From contig NC_021592.1 of the NCBI RefSeq assembly GCF_000152265.2, forward strand, positions 1,240,001 through 1,304,000: a DNA stretch of 64,000 bases, read 5' to 3'. The DNA comes from Ferroplasma acidarmanus Fer1. Its GTDB lineage: Archaea > Thermoplasmatota > Thermoplasmata > Thermoplasmatales > Thermoplasmataceae. The translations under genes and the position numbers were made by a program. Below the pieces are notes generated by a model. It searched no databases. It worked only from the letters and a program-made list of their open reading frames with translations, and was not told the origin of the DNA. How positions within the stretch are numbered: position 1 is the first letter of the stretch; each line of letters begins with the position of its first letter. This document shows, piece by piece, positions 54,748-64,000 of the stretch.

Positions 54748-55350
54748 TTAGAGAGATGCATCCATCTTTTTCATTGCTTCCATCCCAAGCTTCATAGCCT
54801 TGAGGTTTATATCGAGCATCTTCCCGCTGAACCTATCATTCAATGCCTCAATTATGCTTTTTTCATCGACTGGAAGTATCCCAAGAGAAAGCACTGCACC
54901 TATCATAACTGTATTGGCTGATCTGAATGAGCCTGCCTGGTTGCCAATATCGCCAGCATCAATTTCATAGATCTTTTTTATGCCGGGGATAAGCAATGCC
55001 ATGCCGTTGACATCAGGATATTCTGCATCTTTCAGGCTAACAGATATTGGCGTTATTTTTTCCTTATTCATAATTACCCTGGCATCACTGTTAATTGTGC
55101 TTAAAATTCTCATAGTCTCAATCGGTTCAAATCCAAGCACCAGATCAAATTTTCTTCTGGGGGAAATAGGGCCGTAGGCATCACCAATCCTTACTTCTAC
55201 ATTAACTGACCCACCACGTTGCGAGAGACCATGTATTTCAGACATTACCACATTAAGCCCCATTTTAATTGCAGCCTCCGATATCAGTGTGCCGGCAGTG
55301 ATAATCCCCTGCCCACCCACGCCTGTAATAATAATATTAAACGTCTTCAT
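54748..55350 (-). CDS. iorB: Indolepyruvate:ferredoxin oxidoreductase, beta
   Basis: Small subunit of IOR, 200 residues, of the 2-oxoacid:acceptor oxidoreductase gamma type. The ITGVGGQGIITAGTLISEAA segment near the N-terminus and MSEIHGLSQRGGSVNVEVR are typical. With IorA it oxidises aryl pyruvates from aromatic amino-acid breakdown to aryl-acetyl-CoA, reducing ferredoxin. Its ATG overlaps the stop of iorA (ATGA). Confidence 0.93.
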   Translation of the reverse strand: MKTFNIIITGVGGQGIITAGTLISEAAIKMGLNVVMSEIHGLSQRGGSVNVEVRIGDAYGPISPRRKFDLVLGFEPIETMRILSTINSDARVIMNKEKITPISVSLKDAEYPDVNGMALLIPGIKKIYEIDAGDIGNQAGSFRSANTVMIGAVLSLGILPVDEKSIIEALNDRFSGKMLDINLKAMKLGMEAMKKMDASL

Positions 55351-57218
55351 TGTGCCACCTCTATAGCTTTAAACGGGCAAACATAAGGTTCAGCACATAC
55401 ACCACAACCATCGCATATATTGGAATCTATTTTAATATTTCCACCTTCTATCGATATGGCAGGGCATGCAAAATTTTCCACGCAATTCATGCATTTGCCG
55501 CATTTGTCCTGGTTAACAGTATATGTGATAACTCTGTGAGTTTTCTGCATTGCTTTGTCCCTAAGGATTGCACACTCCCTGCGTGCCACAATCACAGAAA
55601 GCGTATTTTCCCTCAATGCCTTTGTTACTGCCTTTAATGTTTCCTTTATATCATAGGGGTCAACTATCTGGACATCAGCAACGCCTATGCTTCTGGCAAT
55701 ATTTTCAATGGATACTGGTGGCAATTCATCACCTGCCGGGCTGAAATTTTCCCCGGCATTAGGTTGCTGGCCTGTCATTGCAGTAGTTCCATTATCAAGT
55801 ACCATCACAAGCATATTAAGCTTATTGTGTACAGCGTTTATCAATGGCGGTATTCCTGAATGGAAAAATGTTGAATCCCCTATAAATGCAATAACTTTCT
55901 GTTTAGTAGACATTGCAAACCCGTTAGCCATTCCTATGGAGGAACCCATGGAGATCATTGTATCAGCTTCTTCATAGGGGTCATAGAGCCCGAGTGAGTA
56001 ACATCCTATATCTGACGCATATATTGTATCAGTTTTGTTCATCATCTTAACTGCCCTCTTGACGGCATAATATGTTGCCCTGTGTGGGCATCCAGGGCAG
56101 AGCACGGGTGGCCTTGCAGGGAGCACCAGTTTATTCTCAGGCACATCCTGCACAGCAAAACCCATAATCCTGGAAAGTGAATGCGCCACTGTATCGGGTG
56201 TAAATTCATGGCTTTCACTGAAATATCCATCAAGTTTTCCGAATATTGTGGAATCGAGTTTATTCATCTGGGCAATAGTCCTGATTTTATATTCAAGATA
56301 CGGGTCAAGTTCCTCGATGATTATTACTTTTTTATTATCTGATATAAATTTAACAATAGCACTCTCCGGCAACGGGTTGGTGAATCCTAGTTTCAGGACG
56401 CTTATATCAAGGTCATATTCTGAAATAACATCCATTACAGAATTATACGCAGCTCCGGATGCAATTATTCCATATTCTCCGGTACCTTTCCTTATAATTC
56501 TATTCATAGGTGATATATCTGATTCTTTTTTCAATTCATGCTCTTTTTCAATAAGCTTCTCTTTGAGTGTGTATGAATTTGAGGGAAGGCAAACAAATTC
56601 ATGAATGTCCCTGATAAATACGCCTGTATCCGGCTGGCCTTCCCTGATTTTACCCGGTGTCACAGCCCCACGCATATGGCTTACTCTCGTAGTAGTTCTG
56701 AACAGTACAGGCAACTTAAACTTTTCAGACAGGTCGAAAGCAAGTACAAGAAAATCCTTTGCTTCCTGGGGATTTGAAGGTTCAATCATAGGCACATGTG
56801 CAAGGTCTGCGTAATGCCTGTTATCCTGTTCGCTCTGGGAGGAATACATAGAAGGGTCATCTGCTGACATTACTACCATGCCTGCCCTGACGCCCGTGTA
56901 TGCAATGCTCATGAAAGGGTCAGATGCTACGTTTAAACCAACATGTTTCATAAATACCATTGACCTTTGCCCGGAAATAGATGCTGCAAATGCAGTCTCT
57001 ATAGCAACCTTCTCATTAATAGAAAATTGAAATTTCATTCCAGATTTGTCTGCTATATGTGACAGTGTGTCTCCCACCTCACTGGACGGAGTGCCCGGAT
57101 ATGTTGTTGCTATTCTAACTCCAGCTTCTACAGCTCCTCTGGCTATAGCCTCATTACTCAATAAAAAAAGTATCTCATTCCCGGAATTATTCAGCAGATT
57201 AGTATCTAATTTTACCAT
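55347..57218 (-). CDS. iorA: Indolepyruvate:ferredoxin oxidoreductase, alpha
   Basis: Large TPP-dependent subunit of 623 residues. The N-terminal pyrimidine-binding part (TTYPGTPSSEVGDTL), the TPP motif with GDSTFFHSGIPPL and NGTTAMTGQQPNAG, and a C-terminal two-cluster ferredoxin domain (CGKCMNCVENFACP and CDGCGVC) are all seen. The ATG at 57218 has a GGATGAT-like site upstream; a TTG at 57233 would add five residues. It works with IorB encoded immediately downstream. Confidence 0.93.
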   Translation of the reverse strand: MVKLDTNLLNNSGNEILFLLSNEAIARGAVEAGVRIATTYPGTPSSEVGDTLSHIADKSGMKFQFSINEKVAIETAFAASISGQRSMVFMKHVGLNVASDPFMSIAYTGVRAGMVVMSADDPSMYSSQSEQDNRHYADLAHVPMIEPSNPQEAKDFLVLAFDLSEKFKLPVLFRTTTRVSHMRGAVTPGKIREGQPDTGVFIRDIHEFVCLPSNSYTLKEKLIEKEHELKKESDISPMNRIIRKGTGEYGIIASGAAYNSVMDVISEYDLDISVLKLGFTNPLPESAIVKFISDNKKVIIIEELDPYLEYKIRTIAQMNKLDSTIFGKLDGYFSESHEFTPDTVAHSLSRIMGFAVQDVPENKLVLPARPPVLCPGCPHRATYYAVKRAVKMMNKTDTIYASDIGCYSLGLYDPYEEADTMISMGSSIGMANGFAMSTKQKVIAFIGDSTFFHSGIPPLINAVHNKLNMLVMVLDNGTTAMTGQQPNAGENFSPAGDELPPVSIENIARSIGVADVQIVDPYDIKETLKAVTKALRENTLSVIVARRECAILRDKAMQKTHRVITYTVNQDKCGKCMNCVENFACPAISIEGGNIKIDSNICDGCGVCAEPYVCPFKAIEVAQ

Positions 57219-57427
57219 AATATCATCATCCAATAATTATACATAATCTGAGGATATATAACTATTTAGAATTATATAAACATATACATAATTTTTGAGT
57301 TTTATGATACTCTACAAAGATACCGGGCAAGAAATGAATAGTTATTGGGAAACCTGGCATATATAGTGCATAAAATATATGCATTAGCGAGGGTTAAAAG
57401 TTAAATATAGATGTATACTATTGATGT

Positions 57428-58561
57428 ATGGACACTACTAATGTACTTATTATTGGTGACGCCAATGCCGGAATAATAACGGCAAACAAGTTGAGAATGC
57501 ATACAGGCAAAGATGTAAATATAACCATTATAGGCAATTCAGAAAAAACATATTTTAAACCTGAAGGTGTACTTATACCTTTCAACGGAATAGATTACAG
57601 GGATTCAATCAAGCCTACAGATTTTCTTATAAATTATGGCATTAAAAGAATAAAAGCCATGGCAACCAGGATAGATCCGGCAAACCGGTCTGTCGTGCTG
57701 GATAACGGGCAGAAACTTACATATGATTATCTTGTAATAGCTACAGGAGATCGACTTGTCCCGGAAGATGTTCCAGGCTACAACCCTGATGTATACCATT
57801 TTTATGATATTGAAAACGTCCTTAGATTAAAGAAAATGTTAAGGGGATTCAAGGGAGGAAAAATTGTTGTTGGGCCTGCAAGCACGCCCTTCCAATGTCC
57901 GGTAGCACCAGGTGAATTTATGTTCGGGCTTCACCTTCTCCTGAGAAATAAGGGCATAAGGGAAAATAGTGAATTGTCACTTATTGTGCCCATGAAAGAT
58001 GTACTGCCATTTAAATCTGTATCAGACTTTGTAAGGAAAGGCTTTGAAGAATATAATATTAATTTTATACCTGATTTCAAAACAGAATATATTGAACCTG
58101 AGAAAAATTCTATTGTTTCTTCAAGTGGAGAATCGCTTCAATACGATAAACTGGTGCTCATACCACCGCACAGGGGGCAGAAATTCCTCTCAGATTCGGG
58201 CATGGCCGGAGATTCTGGATATGTCGATGTGGATAAATTTACACTGGAATATTCCGATTATGATAATGTTTTCGCCGTTGGCGATGCAGCCAATTTCCCC
58301 ATGAAAGTTGGGGCACTTGGCCATTCAGAAGCCGCATATGTAGCGGAAAGGATAGCATCAGAATCAGATGGTGTCATCTCGGACACTAAATTCGATGGCT
58401 TCATGGGATGTTCCAGCATATATGCGGAACAGCGTGGTTTTACCCTCTCATTTGATTACAATTCAAAACCATCAGTGAATTTCGCTTCAGCGCCGGATTA
58501 TTTTTTGAAATATATATCAGGAGATACATATTTTTCATCAATAATAAGGGGGATGATATAA
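57428..58561 (+). CDS. Sulfide:quinone oxidoreductase-like flavoprotein
   Basis: A 377-residue FAD protein of the SQR/flavocytochrome group. The first dinucleotide motif is altered (IIGDANAGIITAN), and FAVGDAANFPMKVGALGHSE is the usual C-terminal FAD site. Two cysteines are seen, C157 in FQCPVAP and one in MGCSSIYAEQ near residue 330; they fit the redox pair of SQR, while a third cysteine near residue 128 is lacking. It is followed directly by a DUF1641 gene, a common arrangement. TTAAATATA at 57401-57409 is its likely TATA box. Confidence 0.87.
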   Translation: MDTTNVLIIGDANAGIITANKLRMHTGKDVNITIIGNSEKTYFKPEGVLIPFNGIDYRDSIKPTDFLINYGIKRIKAMATRIDPANRSVVLDNGQKLTYDYLVIATGDRLVPEDVPGYNPDVYHFYDIENVLRLKKMLRGFKGGKIVVGPASTPFQCPVAPGEFMFGLHLLLRNKGIRENSELSLIVPMKDVLPFKSVSDFVRKGFEEYNINFIPDFKTEYIEPEKNSIVSSSGESLQYDKLVLIPPHRGQKFLSDSGMAGDSGYVDVDKFTLEYSDYDNVFAVGDAANFPMKVGALGHSEAAYVAERIASESDGVISDTKFDGFMGCSSIYAEQRGFTLSFDYNSKPSVNFASAPDYFLKYISGDTYFSSIIRGMI

Positions 58562-59038
58562 ATGGCAGGGATAGAAAAGAATGAAAGCAGCAATGTGGAT
58601 ATAGCAGATATTGAGAACGCTATAAAAGAAAACGCCGATGTTGTAATGGCATTTATGAAACTGCTTGAAAAGTTAAAGGGTGCTGGCATCGTGGATGCCC
58701 TTAACTCCATAAATGAAAATGTAATACCGGACAATCTTGATTTCTTCGCTAAAGCCTTTACTTCAAAAGATTCAATGGAAACCTTTGCAAGGTCAGGGAA
58801 CACACTGTTTGCCCTTCTGTTCATGCTGTCAAATCGCAAAATGGCGGATGTTGTAAAGGCAATAGCATTCAATTCACAGGGAATCGCAGAATACATGGAA
58901 GAGGGTGCTTCAAAGCCACAGACACTATCAGCACTCAAACTTCTGGCCATGTTAAAAGACCCGGAGGTATCATCCGGCATTAATGCAGTGATGAATGGTT
59001 TGAAGGTGCTTGGAAGTGTACTGCAAAAGTTAGACTGA
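58562..59038 (+). CDS. DUF1641 protein, SQR partner
   Basis: A 158-residue helical protein of the DUF1641 type, with the ALKLLAMLKDPEVSSGINAV motif near residues 122-141. It has no gap to the SQR gene (TAA then ATG), so it is made with it; family members occur beside SQR and formate/sulfur enzymes and may anchor or assist them at the membrane. The 3' end overlaps the convergent VWA gene by 9 nt. Confidence 0.85.
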   Translation: MAGIEKNESSNVDIADIENAIKENADVVMAFMKLLEKLKGAGIVDALNSINENVIPDNLDFFAKAFTSKDSMETFARSGNTLFALLFMLSNRKMADVVKAIAFNSQGIAEYMEEGASKPQTLSALKLLAMLKDPEVSSGINAVMNGLKVLGSVLQKLD

Positions 59039-60292
59039 ACGGGCAACATCAAGCAATTCAAGGGCTCCAGACTCATCAAGTTTTGCATTCATATACTCTG
59101 TGCTTATCTTCTTTAGCCCTTCATTATATCCATTTATCATAACCGTTATCAATTTTGTTTCATTTTCTTTTCTGAAATAATCCTGCATGTTTACCTTGTC
59201 TTCCCCATCGGTGATTATTATTATTGTATTTGTTTCACTTCTAATTTTTGTATCCTGCAAATCTCTAAGAGCAGTCTTAAGTGCGCATTCTATGCATGTT
59301 CCTTTGTTTGCTTCCACGGTAAGAATATTTTCCACAACGTCGAATGGACTATTTAGCAGGTCATGGGGTTTGTTGTCAAAGAATCTGAAATAATACTTTC
59401 TACCCCTGCTTCTGGCTATCCTGAACAGTGCAAGGGCTACTGACCTTGACCACAGGGTTTTATCGCCCTCATACATGCTTCCACTCTTGTCAAGTAGTAC
59501 GTAATATGATCCAGGGCTCATTAAGCGTTTTTCCTTTCCAGTAAACCCGTTTATAAGTTTGGAGTAAAAAATTTCATCAGGCATAGCAAGTTCCCTGGAA
59601 AGTACATTGGAAATGTGCCTTGTCTTATAATACCCTGCCAGTTCGCCGGTATTGGAAAAAGACCTCATTTTCTTAGTATAGCGGGGCATAATATCTATAA
59701 GCTTATTTGCCAGTGTGAGTATCTTATCTGCATTATCCACCTTCATTGCCTTATCCGTGAGGTCAATCAGGCTTTCAACCGACATGCCTTCCTTCTTGCC
59801 TATATTCCCTCCAGGGTTTTTGTCCTTAACTATTTTCTCTATTTCGTGTGCCATTTCCACTTTCTTTGATGCACCTTCCATTGATTTTTCAATAGTTTTC
59901 TGATCCGGTGCATTGCTTGAATTTCCATTTCTTGGCTGATTTTTTTTGGCATTTTCATTCAGTGCCTTCATGAAGTTTATGCTGTATAGCATGGAAAGCC
60001 TGTCATTCAACTGTGTGTATGCCCTTTCCTGCTTAAAGTCCTTTGTTTCAGTAATATACTCCATTCTGAGCCTGACACTTTCCATAAACTCATTCTTATT
60101 TTTTTCACTCCTGACCGTAGCCAGGCCAGAATAAAAAAGGAAATACAGGTCAGATGCAGCAGTTTTTATATTGTCTGCAGAGTTTTTATCAAGGTCGATA
60201 TTAACACGCCTTACCAACCTTTCCTTTGTTATCTTATAGACAGTGCTGGATTGTGGTATCCCATCTATATTGCTCCTGGAATTCTCCGGCAT
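59030..60292 (-). CDS. VWA-domain protein, ViaA/CoxE-like
   Basis: A 420-residue protein with a C-terminal von Willebrand A domain whose metal site DKSGSM is near residue 266, and a helical N-terminal half, the layout of ViaA-type partners of MoxR ATPases. The ATG at 60292 is preceded by a near-perfect GGGAGGTGATTT that overlaps the end of the MoxR gene; a GTG at 60301 is an alternative. The pair probably acts as chaperone or cofactor-insertion machine; a target cannot be named from sequence. Confidence 0.86.
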   Translation of the reverse strand: MPENSRSNIDGIPQSSTVYKITKERLVRRVNIDLDKNSADNIKTAASDLYFLFYSGLATVRSEKNKNEFMESVRLRMEYITETKDFKQERAYTQLNDRLSMLYSINFMKALNENAKKNQPRNGNSSNAPDQKTIEKSMEGASKKVEMAHEIEKIVKDKNPGGNIGKKEGMSVESLIDLTDKAMKVDNADKILTLANKLIDIMPRYTKKMRSFSNTGELAGYYKTRHISNVLSRELAMPDEIFYSKLINGFTGKEKRLMSPGSYYVLLDKSGSMYEGDKTLWSRSVALALFRIARSRGRKYYFRFFDNKPHDLLNSPFDVVENILTVEANKGTCIECALKTALRDLQDTKIRSETNTIIIITDGEDKVNMQDYFRKENETKLITVMINGYNEGLKKISTEYMNAKLDESGALELLDVARSV

Positions 60293-60297
60293 ACAAA

Positions 60298-61464
60298 TCA
60301 CCTCCCTTTGAGTTTTTCATATCTTGAACCCGCAAATTCCAGGGATGTGTTAATTCTATTAACTATATCCTTGTGGTAAGGTGAATGGTCACTTCCAAGT
60401 TCAAATTTCATTCTTTCAAGTTTTTTGATGTATATCTCAAGGAGGCTTAGCTGGTCAAGTACAACATTGTATGGCGAGTTTCTGTTTATGGCATTTTCAG
60501 TGGACTGGATAAGTGATTTTGTTTCCTCCATAGTGGTTTCAGCCTTCTGTACAATATCGGATTTGTTTTCCAGTTTGGAATCAATAATGGCTGCCTCAAT
60601 TTTCGGGATGTAATCCTCTGAATCTGCACTGTAACGCATGGCCATTGCAACATCGTTTCCAGTAATCGTTTTCGAATCCATAAGGATACTGAATGCTGCA
60701 GCTATTTTTAGGAGTTTTATCTTTCTCCTGTCACTGAGTATCACATCGTTTTCTTCCAGCTGGAATATGGCTTCCATGTAGCGGTCTATTACATCATTAT
60801 CAGTGCTCCTCAGCGTGTCCATCCTTCTAACTGCTTCGGATTGAAGCATTACAACCTCGCCCGTGTCCAGCAAAGGCTTTTCCATTGTTTTTCCGGATTC
60901 CATGCTTATACCTTTGTCCAGAAGGTCTTTGAGTATAGTGCGTTCGACATACCTATGAAAGATCTTTATCGGATACCTGTCGTAAAGTGCCATATCCTCC
61001 TCGTCATCCGATATTTCATTGCTCGCAGAATAGATGCCAAGGAGGTCAAGGTTAATCATGGTGCCACCATTGGGCAACCTGCGATTGAGCATTATATCAA
61101 GAAGTGTATTTCTTATTGCCGAACTTGATTTGAATATTTCATCCAGAAATACTATATTTGCATCCGGCAGCTTTCCCTTTGTTATGTTCCTGTATTCACC
61201 ATTTTTCAATGCCGTTATGTCTATAGGCCCAAGCAACTCCTCAGGTTCCGTAAACTTTGTCAATAAATAATAAAAGTAACGGGCATTGATCAGTTTGCTC
61301 ATTGTGTCAATTATAGAAGTTTTTGCCGTACCGGGTGGTCCAACAAGGAGGGTTGGTTCACCGGATATAAGCCCCGCAAGTACACCGTTTATCACATCCT
61401 CCCTCCCCACGAATGTATCTGTAAGATAATTTTTAACTTCAAAGATTTTGTTGATATTTTTCAT
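60298..61464 (-). CDS. MoxR-family AAA+ ATPase, RavA-like
   Basis: AAA+ ATPase of 388 residues. Walker A GPPGTAKTS (about residues 42-50), Walker B VFLDEIFK, sensor 1 ASNE and an arginine-rich lid with helical C-terminal part are present; the EEDMALYDRYPIK motif points to the RavA branch. It is followed by its VWA partner with a 4-nt or shorter overlap, and translation is coupled through a strong ribosome-binding site. Confidence 0.9.
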   Translation of the reverse strand: MKNINKIFEVKNYLTDTFVGREDVINGVLAGLISGEPTLLVGPPGTAKTSIIDTMSKLINARYFYYLLTKFTEPEELLGPIDITALKNGEYRNITKGKLPDANIVFLDEIFKSSSAIRNTLLDIMLNRRLPNGGTMINLDLLGIYSASNEISDDEEDMALYDRYPIKIFHRYVERTILKDLLDKGISMESGKTMEKPLLDTGEVVMLQSEAVRRMDTLRSTDNDVIDRYMEAIFQLEENDVILSDRRKIKLLKIAAAFSILMDSKTITGNDVAMAMRYSADSEDYIPKIEAAIIDSKLENKSDIVQKAETTMEETKSLIQSTENAINRNSPYNVVLDQLSLLEIYIKKLERMKFELGSDHSPYHKDIVNRINTSLEFAGSRYEKLKGR

Positions 61465-61516
61465 GGCTATAACAAATTAAAACGATGTTTTATAAAGTTT
61501 TCCTAGCATTTCAGTA

Positions 61517-62698
61517 TTATTGTTTTTTAGTGTCATCCTTGTGGGTATTATCATTATCTGCCTTCAACTTATTATATATCCTTTCAAATGAAAGGTTAGT
61601 GTCATTTATAACCTTATCCACTTCCTTTCCAGCAATTTTTACCTTTGCAAGGTATACATTTGTCGAAGCTCCACGTGTTAACAATATAACTTCAGAATTC
61701 GGTATCTGTTTAATTGCTTCATCTATTAATTTTTCAGAAGGCACATCAGAGTTCAGTGTAACAGTTAGTGGATATACATTTTCAGGGCTTTCCCACATTG
61801 CATTCGGACCGAGGACATTGAATTTTGATTTTATATTCCAGTATGCTGAATCCAGTGCATTGTTTGCCCTTGCTATTTTTTCATTGAGTTCTGTAACCTC
61901 ATTAAATACAATTAAAGCTTCAAACGTATTGCTCACACCATTTTTCGTTGAAAGGAAGAATTTGATATCGCTAAAATCATTGTTTTCTTTTATCTGGCTG
62001 AGTATTTGATCTGCTGGAACATCAGCCTGTACTGTTATATTCAATGGATAGGTATAGCTTCCATTTTTCGTGCGGAATTCTGTGATTACACTGTTGCCAA
62101 GTATCTCTGAATTGGGCAGGTAAATTATATTATTATCCTTTGTAAGCATCTGTGAAAACAGTGTTTTAACATCAATTATTTTTCCGGTGGTTTCTATGCT
62201 CCATACCCATGAATTTACAGATATAACTTCACCGTATTTTATCGTGTTTGTAGATGTGGCGAATATGCTTGATAATAGATTGGAAGCAACCGTCTGTACC
62301 GCAAGCCCAAGGACAACACCGCCAATAGCACTACCGGCCAGTATGCCTGTTACACTTATATGAAAAGCACTCATTACAAGTGCCAGTATAATAATATAAA
62401 ATACTATTCTTATAATCAATGAGACCCCGTATAATGACCTGTTTGTCTTTATCAAAGCTTCTTTCAGGTATTTCAGGAAAGATCCTACTACCAAGAACCC
62501 TATTATAAGTATTATAACTGCATGTACAGCTTCAACGATAAATGGTTGATAACTTTTATACTGTGGCAGAAATTTGTTAATTACTATATCAATAGCAAAA
62601 CCTGCGAGAAGGGCAAGTACTATTCCTATTATTACTTCCACAACTATTTTCAGTACCTCATTCCGCATTTTACCTAGTTTATGTTTGTCTATTGCCAT
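61517..62698 (-). CDS. Small-conductance mechanosensitive channel (MscS)
   Basis: Membrane channel of 393 residues that releases solutes on hypo-osmotic stress. Four hydrophobic segments come before the pore helix GSAIGGVVLGLAVQTVASNLLSS-type sequence (split near residues 132-155), followed by the beta domain (VISVNSWVWSIE, YLPNSEILGN) and a cytoplasmic alpha/beta domain. A Lys/Asp-rich tail ends it. Its ATG overlaps the stop of serS by one nucleotide. Confidence 0.9.
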   Translation of the reverse strand: MAIDKHKLGKMRNEVLKIVVEVIIGIVLALLAGFAIDIVINKFLPQYKSYQPFIVEAVHAVIILIIGFLVVGSFLKYLKEALIKTNRSLYGVSLIIRIVFYIIILALVMSAFHISVTGILAGSAIGGVVLGLAVQTVASNLLSSIFATSTNTIKYGEVISVNSWVWSIETTGKIIDVKTLFSQMLTKDNNIIYLPNSEILGNSVITEFRTKNGSYTYPLNITVQADVPADQILSQIKENNDFSDIKFFLSTKNGVSNTFEALIVFNEVTELNEKIARANNALDSAYWNIKSKFNVLGPNAMWESPENVYPLTVTLNSDVPSEKLIDEAIKQIPNSEVILLTRGASTNVYLAKVKIAGKEVDKVINDTNLSFERIYNKLKADNDNTHKDDTKKQ

Positions 62699-64000
62699 TA
62701 TATATCATCCATACCTATTCTGCTGAATCCTGTATAGGGTACAAGTACATCCGGAACCTTAATATAATCATCTTCCTGGAAATTTTCCATTATTGCCACA
62801 AGTACCCTTTCAGTTGCTATTGCTGTGCTATTTAATGTATGGGCAAATTTATTTCCGTCCTTTGCCCTGTAACGGATATTTAAAGACCTCGCCTGGTAAT
62901 CCGTGTCATTTGAAGCCGATACCACCTCCCTGAATTTTCCCTGTGAAGGGTACCATACCTCTATGTCATACTTTTTTGCAGCCAAACTCCCGAGGTCGCC
63001 GGAGCATATGTTTACTATCCTATATGGCAAGCCAAGACTTTTGTATATATCTTCAGAATTCTTTACAAGCTCATCAAAAAAGTCCCATGACTCTTCCGGG
63101 CGGCAATAGATAAACTGTTCTATCTTGTTGAACTGGTGTACCCTGAATATTCCCTTTGTGTCACGCCCATGGGCTCCTGCCTCCCTTCTGAAGCATGGAG
63201 AAACGCCGCTTACCCTCAGTGGCAACTCTGATTCTTCCAGTATCTCTCCTGATAGCATGGAAGCAAGAGGGTGTTCAGCAGTGGCTATAAGGTAAAGGTC
63301 ATCGCCTTCTATTTTATACAGGGACTCCTTAAATGTTTCTATGTCTGTGGCCCCGGACATGGATGCGTAATTAATCATAAAAGGTGGCTCCATAACGGTA
63401 AAATTTCTCTGTGACAGGAAATCTACTCCATAATTTATGAGTGCCAGTTCAAGCTTAAACAATCTATTTTTTAGAAAATAAAATCTGGAGCCGGCAATTT
63501 TGCCTGCCCTTTCGATATCTGCCAGATTATATTTTTCCATTAATGTTTGATGGTCAACCGGCTTTTTATCAATTACCGTATAATCCTTTGAATTGCCGCT
63601 GCCTTCCCTGAAATTTTCGATATCATCTTTAAAAACCCTTGCATTTCCGACATATCTGACAAGCTTGCTATTTTCATCTCCCTTGCATATTGGAACATCT
63701 TCCGCAAGCAGGTTGGGTATTAACCTTGCTAATTCATTTCTCTTTGATTCTATATCATTCTGCTCCTCTTCCAGGAGGCTAATTTTTTTGTTTATCTTCT
63801 CAACTTCTAATTTTAGGTTGTCAATATTTTCCCCTTTTTTAACAAGTGAAGAAATATCAGCGGTGATAATATTCTTGTCATGCTTATAAGTATTTAATAT
63901 CTTAAGGTTCTCCCTCCATTTTAAATCAAGTGAGAAAAATTCATCCAGTATATTCAGATCAAAGCCCCTGGCCCTGCATGAATTGTAAAATCTTTCCTTA
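62698..64000 (-). CDS. serS: Seryl-tRNA synthetase, cut by window edge
   Basis: Class II synthetase; the frame is open from the stop at 62698 to the right edge, so the start codon lies outside the window and only a few N-terminal residues are missing. About 434 residues are visible. The first 110 or so form the antiparallel coiled-coil arm (EVEKINKKISLLEEEQND), followed by the class II core with motif 2 (FRREAGAHGRDTKGIFRVHQF) and motif 3 (NSTAIATERVLVAIMEN). This is the common, not the methanogen, SerRS type. Confidence 0.93.
   Translation of the reverse strand, partial: KERFYNSCRARGFDLNILDEFFSLDLKWRENLKILNTYKHDKNIITADISSLVKKGENIDNLKLEVEKINKKISLLEEEQNDIESKRNELARLIPNLLAEDVPICKGDENSKLVRYVGNARVFKDDIENFREGSGNSKDYTVIDKKPVDHQTLMEKYNLADIERAGKIAGSRFYFLKNRLFKLELALINYGVDFLSQRNFTVMEPPFMINYASMSGATDIETFKESLYKIEGDDLYLIATAEHPLASMLSGEILEESELPLRVSGVSPCFRREAGAHGRDTKGIFRVHQFNKIEQFIYCRPEESWDFFDELVKNSEDIYKSLGLPYRIVNICSGDLGSLAAKKYDIEVWYPSQGKFREVVSASNDTDYQARSLNIRYRAKDGNKFAHTLNSTAIATERVLVAIMENFQEDDYIKVPDVLVPYTGFSRIGMDDI

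Noticed and set aside
1-64000. CRISPR arrays, tRNA or rRNA genes
   Set aside because: No regularly spaced repeats, no tRNA T-loop/acceptor patterns and no rRNA-like sequence were seen in reading both strands by eye.

Overview
The window looks like a chromosomal segment of a low-GC, acid-loving archaeon of the order Thermoplasmatales, most like the Ferroplasma group; this is inferred from gene content and not from an rRNA marker. The support is: archaeal ribosomal proteins (S7, S12, L40e), Orc1/Cdc6, an archaeal tyrosine recombinase, sn-glycerol-1-phosphate dehydrogenase, a GGPP-type prenyl synthase and a radical-SAM tetraether synthase (isoprenoid ether lipids), a tricorn-interacting M1 aminopeptidase, pyruvoyl arginine decarboxylase and a bifunctional FBP aldolase/phosphatase. 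Genes are densely packed, convergent neighbours often meet or overlap by a few bases, and many starts lie about 23-28 nt downstream of a TATA-like element with no Shine-Dalgarno site (leaderless), while internal operon genes have GGTGA or GGAGG sites.

Layout. 1-3.3 kb: a small membrane protein faces an operon UPF0179 - OBG/YchF-type GTPase - S12 - S7. 3.3-4.3 kb: an IS481-type insertion with a 15-bp target duplication. 4.7-8.3 kb: G1P dehydrogenase, a membrane protein, a Xer recombinase and prenyl synthase. 8.4-13.1 kb: TPR protein, MDR oxidoreductase, ribulose-phosphate epimerase, an ABC1/UbiB kinase and Hsp20. 13.2-17.3 kb: a secreted-protein gene whose frame runs antisense into a two-subunit methylmalonyl-CoA mutase, then a GDPD. 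17.3-20.2 kb is a sparse, AT-rich stretch with a stand-alone transposase-type HTH gene carrying a perfect palindrome over its promoter, a binding-protein-like DUF3834 gene and an orphan. 20.2-25.8 kb: tetraether synthase, archease, LeuRS and arginine decarboxylase. 25.9-34.5 kb: Lhr helicase, a LutA/LutB-like pair, a phosphodiesterase-superfamily protein and the M1 aminopeptidase. 34.6-45.7 kb: LipB, pirin, an ABC exporter, GH1 glycosidase, TenA, FolC, Orc1/Cdc6, UPF0200 kinase, PurQ and L40e. 45.8-47.1 kb: a second complete IS with divergent transposase and DUF2080 genes. 47.1-64 kb: FBP aldolase/phosphatase, an NDH-like flavoprotein, a four-gene corrin operon, IorAB, SQR with DUF1641, a MoxR/VWA pair, MscS and a SerRS cut by the right edge.

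How it fits together. Three genes (prenyl synthase, G1P dehydrogenase, tetraether synthase) supply steps of membrane-lipid synthesis. The corrin operon feeds the B12 coenzyme needed by the methylmalonyl-CoA mutase. IorAB, LutAB, SQR and the NDH-like flavoprotein are compatible with peptide and organic-acid respiration. Points most worth a second look: the corrin methyltransferase without a standard start codon, the self-contained HTH/operator unit, the truncated secreted protein running antisense through the mutase, and the symmetric divergent promoter inside the DUF2080 insertion element. No tRNA, rRNA or CRISPR array was recognised.
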